Below, in pieces: positions 6,750-10,852 of a stretch of DNA of 10,852 nucleotides. Origin of the DNA: an uncultured Lachnospiraceae bacterium (GTDB lineage: Bacteria; Bacillota; Clostridia; Lachnospirales; Lachnospiraceae); contig CALFCS010000066.1 in NCBI GenBank assembly GCA_937950565.1, forward strand, positions 1-10,852, written 5' to 3'. Numbering within the stretch: the stretch's first letter is position 1; the number at the start of each line of letters is the position of its first letter. The notes under the pieces were generated by a model that saw nothing but the letters and a program-made list of their open reading frames with translations, ran no database searches and was not told the origin of the DNA. Both the position numbers and the translations under genes were made by a program.

Positions 6750-7265
6750 ATGGAAAGAAATAAAAAACGTTTTTTTCACTATATACTAGCATGTGTTGGA
6801 ATTATAATCGGAGTGGCTGCAGACCAAATAACAAAATCTCTGGCGGTTACACATTTGCGCGGCAAAGAACCTTATATAATCATAAAAAATGTTTTTCAAT
6901 TAGAATATCTTGAAAATAGGGGAGCTGCCTTTGGTTTATTTCAAAATCAGACCTTTTTCTTCTGGATCAGCCTGTTACTGATTGCTGCCTTTTTTTTCTG
7001 GTTTTATTCGAAAGTGCCAATGGAACGGCGGTTTCTGCCGCTTCGGATTTGTGCGGTTCTGATTATGGCGGGAGGTCTGGGAAACTTTATAGATAGAATT
7101 CGTTTCCGTTATGTGATCGATTTTTTCTATTTTGTATTGATTGATTTTCCGGTATTCAATGTAGCAGACATATACGTGACAATTGCTGTATTCGGATGTG
7201 TCCTTTTACTGTTCTTTTATTATAAGGAGGAAGAACTTGAACGATTATTTCACCGTGGAAAATGA
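6750..7265 (+). CDS. lspA: Lipoprotein signal peptidase LspA (signal peptidase II)
   Basis: Membrane aspartyl protease that cleaves the signal peptide of lipoproteins after the cysteine has been diacylglycerol-modified. The 171 residues have four predicted helices (about 9-26, 69-87, 97-113, 141-158) and all family motifs: DQITKS with Asp25, the ENRGAAFG block (55-62), GNFIDR with Asn112 and the catalytic Asp115, VIDFF with Asp124, and PVFNVAD with Asn137 and the second catalytic Asp140. The first helix is preceded by a basic stretch (RNKKR). The start is ATG 6750 with a GAGG about 9 bases upstream. The last 29 bases contain the ribosome site and start of the rluD-type gene, so the two are probably translationally coupled. 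The lspA-rluD pair is widespread in Firmicutes. Confidence 0.97.
   Translation: MERNKKRFFHYILACVGIIIGVAADQITKSLAVTHLRGKEPYIIIKNVFQLEYLENRGAAFGLFQNQTFFFWISLLLIAAFFFWFYSKVPMERRFLPLRICAVLIMAGGLGNFIDRIRFRYVIDFFYFVLIDFPVFNVADIYVTIAVFGCVLLLFFYYKEEELERLFHRGK
7224..7230 (+). promoter_or_regulatory. Strong Shine-Dalgarno inside lspA that sets the TTG start of the pseudouridine synthase
   Basis: AAGGAGG sits 6 bases before TTG 7237 within the lspA coding region. This is the best ribosome site in the window. It marks the rare TTG as the real start rather than any upstream in-frame codon, since the N-terminal residues further upstream are just out-of-frame lspA sequence. Confidence 0.88.
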
Positions 7266-8145
7266 GGAAGGAGAACGGATTGACCGCTATCTTGCAGAAG
7301 CAGTGGAAGGAAAGTCGCGTTCTTATCTTCAAAAGCTAATAAAAGAAGGTTGTGTGAAAGTAAATGATAAGCCTGTAAAAGCAAATTACAGGCTTGTTTT
7401 GGGTGACAAAGTAGAAGTCCGGTTCCCTGATGTCAAGGAACTGGACATTGAACCGGAAAATATTCCTTTGGATATTTTATATGAAGATAAAGATATTATT
7501 ATTGTTAATAAGCCAAAACAGATGGTTGTGCATCCGGCTCCGGGACATTACTCTGGAACTCTTGTGAATGCACTCCTGTATCACTGCAAAGATGAGCTTT
7601 CCGGTATTGGGGGAAGCCAGCGTCCGGGAATCGTTCACCGGATTGATATGGATACTACAGGCTCGCTTGTTATATGTAAAAATGATATGGCGCATCAAAG
7701 TCTGTCCGGACAATTAAAAGAGCATTCTATCAACCGTATTTATGAAGCGGTTGTCCATGGAAATATAAAAGACGAAGAAGGAATCATAGATGCGCCCATT
7801 GGGAGGCATCCGACAGATAGAAAAAAAATGAGTACACACGCAAAAAATGGGCGAAAAGCGGTTACTCATTATAAAGTGATTCAAAGATTTGGGGATTACA
7901 CATATATTCAATGCAAATTAGAAACCGGGAGAACACATCAAATCCGGGTGCATATGGCAAGCATCGGTCATCCCATTGTCGGTGATGCCGTATATGGTCC
8001 GAAAAAATGCCCATTTCCGAAATTGACTGGTCAGACGCTTCATGCGAAAACGCTGGGGATTATACACCCACGTACAGGGGAATATCTGGAAGTAAATGCC
8101 CCCCTGCCTCAATATTTTGTAGATTTATTAGATAAAATTAGCTAA
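7237..8145 (+). CDS. rluD: RluA/RluD family 23S rRNA pseudouridine synthase
   Basis: Converts specific uridines of large-subunit rRNA to pseudouridine. Numbered from TTG 7237 the protein has 302 residues, the typical family length. An N-terminal S4 domain (about 10-70, from ERIDRYLAEA through KLIKEGCVKVNDKPV) precedes the catalytic domain. The catalytic Asp is Asp137 in HRIDMDTTGSLV, where most members read HRLDKDTSGLLV. Further motifs are NRIYEAVVHG, ETGRTHQIRVHM, GDAVYG and LHAKTLG. An RluD-like specificity is inferred from the S4 domain, the length and the lspA neighbour (as for Bacillus YlyB); the target uridines cannot be read from sequence. The gene overlaps lspA by 29 bases and ends the seven-gene run. 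No terminator hairpin was seen between it and the next gene's promoter. Confidence 0.94.
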   Translation: MNDYFTVENEEGERIDRYLAEAVEGKSRSYLQKLIKEGCVKVNDKPVKANYRLVLGDKVEVRFPDVKELDIEPENIPLDILYEDKDIIIVNKPKQMVVHPAPGHYSGTLVNALLYHCKDELSGIGGSQRPGIVHRIDMDTTGSLVICKNDMAHQSLSGQLKEHSINRIYEAVVHGNIKDEEGIIDAPIGRHPTDRKKMSTHAKNGRKAVTHYKVIQRFGDYTYIQCKLETGRTHQIRVHMASIGHPIVGDAVYGPKKCPFPKLTGQTLHAKTLGIIHPRTGEYLEVNAPLPQYFVDLLDKIS

Positions 8146-8151
8146 AAATTC

Positions 8152-8180
8152 TATACTTTCCATTTGCTTTGTTGTATAAT
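8152..8180 (+). promoter_or_regulatory. Probable vegetative promoter for the cytidylate-kinase-like gene
   Basis: A perfect TATAAT at 8175-8180 lies in the 78-base gap after rluD. The best -35 candidate at 17-base spacing is TATACT (8152-8157), which matches TTGACA at only 3 positions, so the promoter call rests on the -10 box, the AT-rich context and the gap. Transcription would begin near 8187, giving a leader of roughly 35 bases. Confidence 0.55.
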
Positions 8181-8204
8181 ATTTACATAGAGCTATTGTG
8201 GCAC

Positions 8205-8213
8205 AAAAAGGAG
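8205..8213 (+). promoter_or_regulatory. Shine-Dalgarno of the cytidylate-kinase-like gene
   Basis: AAAAAGGAG precedes three possible start codons: GTG 8215 (1 base away), an out-of-frame ATG 8219 (5 bases away) and the in-frame ATG 8224 (10 bases away). The protein family favours the frame of 8224; GTG 8215 is too close to the site. Confidence 0.65.
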
Positions 8214-8223
8214 CGTGAATGTT

Positions 8224-8871
8224 ATGGCAAAGACAAATACAATTATTACTATCGGAAGACAATTTGGAAGCGCAGGACGGGAAATCGCACGTAAAGTTGC
8301 AGAAGATTTGGGAATTAAACTGTATGACAAAGAAATGCTGGACCGGGCGGCAAAAGAGAGTGGACTTTGTCAGGAATTGTTTGAAACTCATGATGAGAAA
8401 CCGACAAACAGTTTTCTTTATTCTCTGGTCATGGATACTTATTCTTTTGGTTATACTTCTGGCAGCTATACAGATATGCCGATTAACCATAAAGTGTTTC
8501 TGGCGCAGTTTAATGCAATTAAAAAGATTGCAGAGGAGGGGCCCTGCATTTTAGTGGGGCGTTGTGCGGATTATGCACTTGCAGATTATGATAATGTGCT
8601 CAGTCTGTTTATCCATGCCAATATGGATGCCAGAATCCGCCGTATTGCACGTATATACGATTTAACGGATGCAAAGGCAAAGGACATGATTATAAAGACA
8701 GATAAACGACGTGCAAGTTATTATAATTATTACAGTAATAAGAAATGGGGAGCAGCTGAAAGCTATCATATATGTCTGGATAGTTCCATGCTTGGTATTG
8801 ACGGAACAGCGGAGATTATTAAGCGTCTTGTAGACATAAAAGAGAGCGGTACGTTAGATAAAAAACTATAA
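8224..8871 (+). CDS. Cytidylate kinase-like P-loop protein (AAK26 / Cytidylate_kin2 family)
   Basis: A 215-residue cytoplasmic nucleoside-monophosphate-kinase-like protein. The P-loop is at the N-terminus, GRQFGSAGRE (11-20), close to the family form GRQFGSGGRE, followed by IARKVAEDLGIKLYDKEML (21-39). A second conserved block is CILVGRCADYAL (108-119), then FIHANMDARIRRIA (129-142) and a basic lid-like region around DKRRASYY (160-167). The family resembles cytidylate kinase but is distinct from the essential Cmk; its substrate is unproven, so CMP phosphorylation is only a guess. It is common as a single gene in Clostridia. The start is taken at ATG 8224, 10 bases from AAGGAG, rather than GTG 8215. 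It has its own promoter candidate and ends before a strong hairpin. Confidence 0.85.
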   Translation: MAKTNTIITIGRQFGSAGREIARKVAEDLGIKLYDKEMLDRAAKESGLCQELFETHDEKPTNSFLYSLVMDTYSFGYTSGSYTDMPINHKVFLAQFNAIKKIAEEGPCILVGRCADYALADYDNVLSLFIHANMDARIRRIARIYDLTDAKAKDMIIKTDKRRASYYNYYSNKKWGAAESYHICLDSSMLGIDGTAEIIKRLVDIKESGTLDKKL

Positions 8872-8880
8872 AATAAATAA

Positions 8881-8929
8881 GGAAGCAGGAAGGGAAGCGG
8901 ATAGGATAAAAGCTTCCCTTCCTGCTTCC
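8881..8929. terminator. Perfect 18-bp stem hairpin between convergent genes
   Basis: Positions 8881-8898 (GGAAGCAGGAAGGGAAGC) are exactly complementary to 8912-8929, with a 13-base purine-rich loop. On the minus strand the stem is followed by TTATTTATTTTATAG, the layout of an intrinsic terminator for the TtcA-family gene that ends at 8947. On the plus strand no T tract follows, so for the kinase-like gene it acts at most as an end-protecting or bidirectional stem. The left arm is built from repeated GGAAG units. Confidence 0.85.
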
Positions 8930-8946
8930 CCGTTCCAGTGCGTATA

Positions 8947-9681
8947 CTAACGTATATGCGGAATACGCTCCGGCCAGCCTTTTATATTACCGTTCAATAT
9001 TGCAGTAAACATACGCTGTTTTGCACCGGGATGCTCCCGGTTCAGTTCTTTTACAAGGTCTTTGGCATATTGCCGTTTTGTCAGTCCGTCAATCGGACAT
9101 CTACTCGTAACAACAGGAAGCTGATATTTGTTTTTAAATCCGATCACATCTGCTTCATCTACAAACATGATTGGACGGATAACCGTCAAATCCATCCGGT
9201 CAAGATATGTTTTCGGTGAAAAAGAATAAAAACGTCCTTCAAATAGAAGGGAAAGCAGCATTGTTTCGATAATATCGTCTTTGTGGTGCGCGTAAGCGAC
9301 CTTATTACAGCCCATTTCCTTTACCGCCTGATTGAGAGCCCCCTTCCTCATTTTGGCGCAAAGAGAGCATGGATTCGGCTCTTTACGCTCCTCGAACAAA
9401 ATATGTGCAATATCTGTTTTTACAATCTGATAAGAAATTTCTAATTCTTTACAAAGTCTTGCTACAGGAGTAAAATCACATTCGGAGTATCCCAAATCCA
9501 CGGTAACAGCGCTTAATTCGAAGTGTTTTGGATAAAAGCGCTTTAATCCGTGAAGTGCATATAGTAAGGTAAGGCTGTCTTTTCCACCGGAAATCCCGAC
9601 GGCAATATGGTCGCCTTCCTCAATCATTGCATATTCATCGACAGCTTTTCTTGTATAGCTTAAAAGTTGTTGTAACTTCAT
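8947..9681 (-). CDS. ttcA: TtcA/TilS superfamily PP-loop ATPase, TtcA type (tRNA thiolation)
   Basis: PP-loop ATP pyrophosphatase of 244 residues. The adenylation P-loop is SGGKDS (31-36) within HIAVGISGGKDSLTLLYAL. TtcA-type cysteines are present: Cys105 and Cys108 in PCSLCAKMRKG, and Cys195 in SRCPIDGLTKR. These match the three ligands of the iron-sulfur cluster in TtcA, which makes 2-thiocytidine at position 32 of tRNA. A further family block is AYAHHKDDIIETML (129-142). The protein is shorter than E. coli TtcA (about 310), and clostridial members have not, to my knowledge, been shown to make 2-thiocytidine, so the exact tRNA target is inferred. The ATG start has AAAGGAAA upstream on the minus strand. 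It lies 34 bases downstream of the recombinase gene on the same strand, probably in one transcript, and ends at the 18-bp hairpin. Confidence 0.87.
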   Translation of the reverse strand: MKLQQLLSYTRKAVDEYAMIEEGDHIAVGISGGKDSLTLLYALHGLKRFYPKHFELSAVTVDLGYSECDFTPVARLCKELEISYQIVKTDIAHILFEERKEPNPCSLCAKMRKGALNQAVKEMGCNKVAYAHHKDDIIETMLLSLLFEGRFYSFSPKTYLDRMDLTVIRPIMFVDEADVIGFKNKYQLPVVTSRCPIDGLTKRQYAKDLVKELNREHPGAKQRMFTAILNGNIKGWPERIPHIR

Positions 9682-9715
9682 TTTGTTTCCTTTCTATCTG
9701 CCTTTTACTTATTTT

Positions 9716-10777
9716 TTACGGTTCACGAAGCTTTACGGCAGATGCAGCCAGACGGCGCCGGTCCTCGTCAATTGCTGCATAATGTTTTTTCGTTGTATTT
9801 ACATCTTTATGACCGAGAACATCCGCTACCAGATAGATATCCCCCGTTTCCTTATAGAGAGAGGTTCCATATGTACTACGCAGCTTATGTGGGGTGATTT
9901 TTTTGTTTGGTGTTACCTGACGGGCATATTTTTTGACCATATTTTCTACAGCCTGAACACCCATGCGGCGTTTCTGTGTGGACAAAAACAAGGCATTTTC
10001 ATGGCCGGAGAGGGGAGTAACAGCCTTACGGTCACCTTCTATATAATGAAGTAATGCATCGGCAACTTCATTTCCAAAATATACAACCATCTGGTTACCG
10101 CCTTTTCTAGTCACGGTAATTCCATTATTTTTAAAATCTACATCGTTCAAATCAAGGCCTACACATTCGGATACACGAATACCTGTTCCCAGAAGCAGCG
10201 TCAAAATAGCCAGGTCACGATTTTTTGTTTTCTGATAATAAACAAGTGCCTGTCCGGTAAGCTTATCACCTGCGGATTCAACGAAATCAAGAAGTTCAGC
10301 GACCTCATCTGTATCCAGCCTGATAATTGCCTTTTCATGAAGCTTGGGCATATTTACAAGTAAGGTAGGATTTTTTAAAATAATCTGATGCTTATAGTAA
10401 TAACCATAAAACGTTCTAAGTGCAGACATTTTACGTGATAACCCTTTTTCCCCATTTGTTACAAGTTCTTCGTCATCACGTTTATAAACCTTCAGATATT
10501 CCATATATTCTTCAATGTCAACCGGCTCCAGACGTTCCAGATCAGATACGGTAAACTGATTGATTTCATAATTTTTAAATATCGGATTTGCTTCCATTAA
10601 GAACCGAAAAAATATACGGATGTCATAAGCATAATTAATTCTTGTACGAATAGATGAAGACGGCTCAATCGCACGAAAAAAATCTTTAGAAAAATCCGGA
10701 AGTGTCTTTAGGATTTCCCTTAAACGTAATGTATAATCAATATTTGTTTGTTCTTGATATGTTTTTGATTCAGCCAT
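9716..10777 (-). CDS. Tyrosine recombinase / integrase, XerC/XerD-like
   Basis: Complete 353-residue site-specific recombinase that cuts and rejoins DNA through a phosphotyrosine bond. The N-terminal SAM-like DNA-binding domain is about 32-130 and the catalytic domain about 150-345. Every catalytic residue is visible: Arg201 in GTGIRVSECVGL, Lys225 in TRKGGN, His297 and Arg300 in TPHKLRSTYGTSL, His323 in LGHKDVNTTKKHY and nucleophile Tyr333. The protein is about 50 residues longer than classic XerC/XerD, with extra sequence at the N-terminus and near 100-115 and 170-185. No excisionase, relaxase, phage gene or attachment repeat is in view, and the downstream neighbour is a housekeeping tRNA gene. 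A resident chromosomal XerC-like enzyme is therefore more likely than an element integrase, though only 75 bases upstream can be seen. The start ATG has AAAGGAG 9 bases upstream. Confidence 0.92.
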   Translation of the reverse strand: MAESKTYQEQTNIDYTLRLREILKTLPDFSKDFFRAIEPSSSIRTRINYAYDIRIFFRFLMEANPIFKNYEINQFTVSDLERLEPVDIEEYMEYLKVYKRDDEELVTNGEKGLSRKMSALRTFYGYYYKHQIILKNPTLLVNMPKLHEKAIIRLDTDEVAELLDFVESAGDKLTGQALVYYQKTKNRDLAILTLLLGTGIRVSECVGLDLNDVDFKNNGITVTRKGGNQMVVYFGNEVADALLHYIEGDRKAVTPLSGHENALFLSTQKRRMGVQAVENMVKKYARQVTPNKKITPHKLRSTYGTSLYKETGDIYLVADVLGHKDVNTTKKHYAAIDEDRRRLAASAVKLREP

Positions 10778-10815
10778 AAACCAAGACTCCTTTGGTAATT
10801 AAATTATTATGTTTG

Positions 10816-10843
10816 ATTATGCCACAAGGGCATATGTTCTCAC
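10816..10843 (-). promoter_or_regulatory. Candidate promoter of the recombinase-ttcA unit with a LexA-like box between its elements
   Basis: On the minus strand, CATAAT (10816-10821) preceded by TGG gives an extended -10 form. GTGAGA (10838-10843) is a 4 of 6 match to the -35 consensus at 16-base spacing. The minus-strand sequence GAGAACATATGCCC (10828-10841) overlaps this spacer and resembles the Gram-positive SOS box with a degenerate right half. TATGCC and GGCATA (10818-10823, 10829-10834) also form a small inverted repeat. All of this is pattern reading; none is a strong consensus. Confidence 0.4.
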
Positions 10844-10852
10844 TAGGCTCGT

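Noticed and set aside
8128..8490. Minus-strand open frame of 120 codons opposite the start of the kinase-like gene
   Set aside because: It covers the promoter and P-loop coding region of a clear gene on the other strand and its translation has no family character.
8938..9219. Plus-strand open frame of 93 codons after the 18-bp hairpin
   Set aside because: It is the antisense of the C-terminal part of the TtcA-family gene, with no ribosome site.
9683..10054. Plus-strand open frame of 123 codons opposite the recombinase
   Set aside because: It is antisense to the catalytic part of a recombinase whose active-site residues are all intact; the translation is hydrophobic and Phe/Cys-rich, as expected by chance.
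9716..10852. Integrative element or prophage boundary
   Set aside because: Only a recombinase is present. No attachment repeat, tRNA target, phage, relaxase or excisionase gene is visible, and all downstream genes are housekeeping.

Overview
The window reads as an ordinary chromosomal segment of an AT-rich, Gram-positive anaerobe of the class Clostridia, most likely Lachnospiraceae. This is inferred from protein character and gene order (rodA next to mgsA; an HlyD-like adaptor next to yggS, sepF and ylmH; purine-rich Shine-Dalgarno sequences). No rRNA or other decisive taxonomic marker is present. Coding density is very high. There are 13 genes, no RNA genes, no CRISPR array, no insertion sequence, and no gene-free stretch longer than about 80 bases.

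Layout. (1) Positions 1-2000, plus strand: the 3' end of a RodA/FtsW-type glycosyltransferase, a methylglyoxal synthase homologue with substituted catalytic positions, and a membrane-anchored D-Ala-D-Ala carboxypeptidase that overlaps it. (2) Positions 2013-2258: a terminator hairpin and a convergent minus-strand gene for a 70-residue DUF378 membrane protein. (3) Positions 2335-8145, plus strand: a tightly packed run of seven genes: YtqA-type radical SAM protein, HlyD-like adaptor, YggS/YlmE PLP-binding protein, SepF, YlmH, LspA and an RluD-type pseudouridine synthase. Gaps are about 20 bases or less, and two gene pairs overlap by 29 bases. (4) Positions 8175-8871: a cytidylate-kinase-like P-loop protein with its own probable promoter. 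(5) Positions 8881-8929: a perfect 18-bp stem hairpin between convergent genes. (6) Positions 8947-10777, minus strand: a TtcA-family PP-loop protein downstream of a complete tyrosine recombinase, 34 bases apart and probably co-transcribed. The recombinase promoter region contains a degenerate LexA-like box.

How the genes fit together. Much of the content serves envelope growth and division: RodA builds peptidoglycan, the carboxypeptidase trims it, SepF tethers FtsZ to the membrane, and LspA matures lipoproteins. A second theme is translation and RNA: the YtqA type acts in wobble-uridine modification, YlmH is an S4-domain ribosome-associated factor, RluD modifies 23S rRNA, and the TtcA type thiolates tRNA. 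The sepF cluster resembles the ylm cluster of Bacillus, but ylmG and divIVA are absent and an HlyD-like protein sits at its front.

I found no convincing new defence, mobile or secretion system. The items most worth a second look are the methylglyoxal synthase homologue with Lys at the catalytic Asp position, the adaptor protein without a transporter inside the division cluster, and the possible LexA site before the recombinase.
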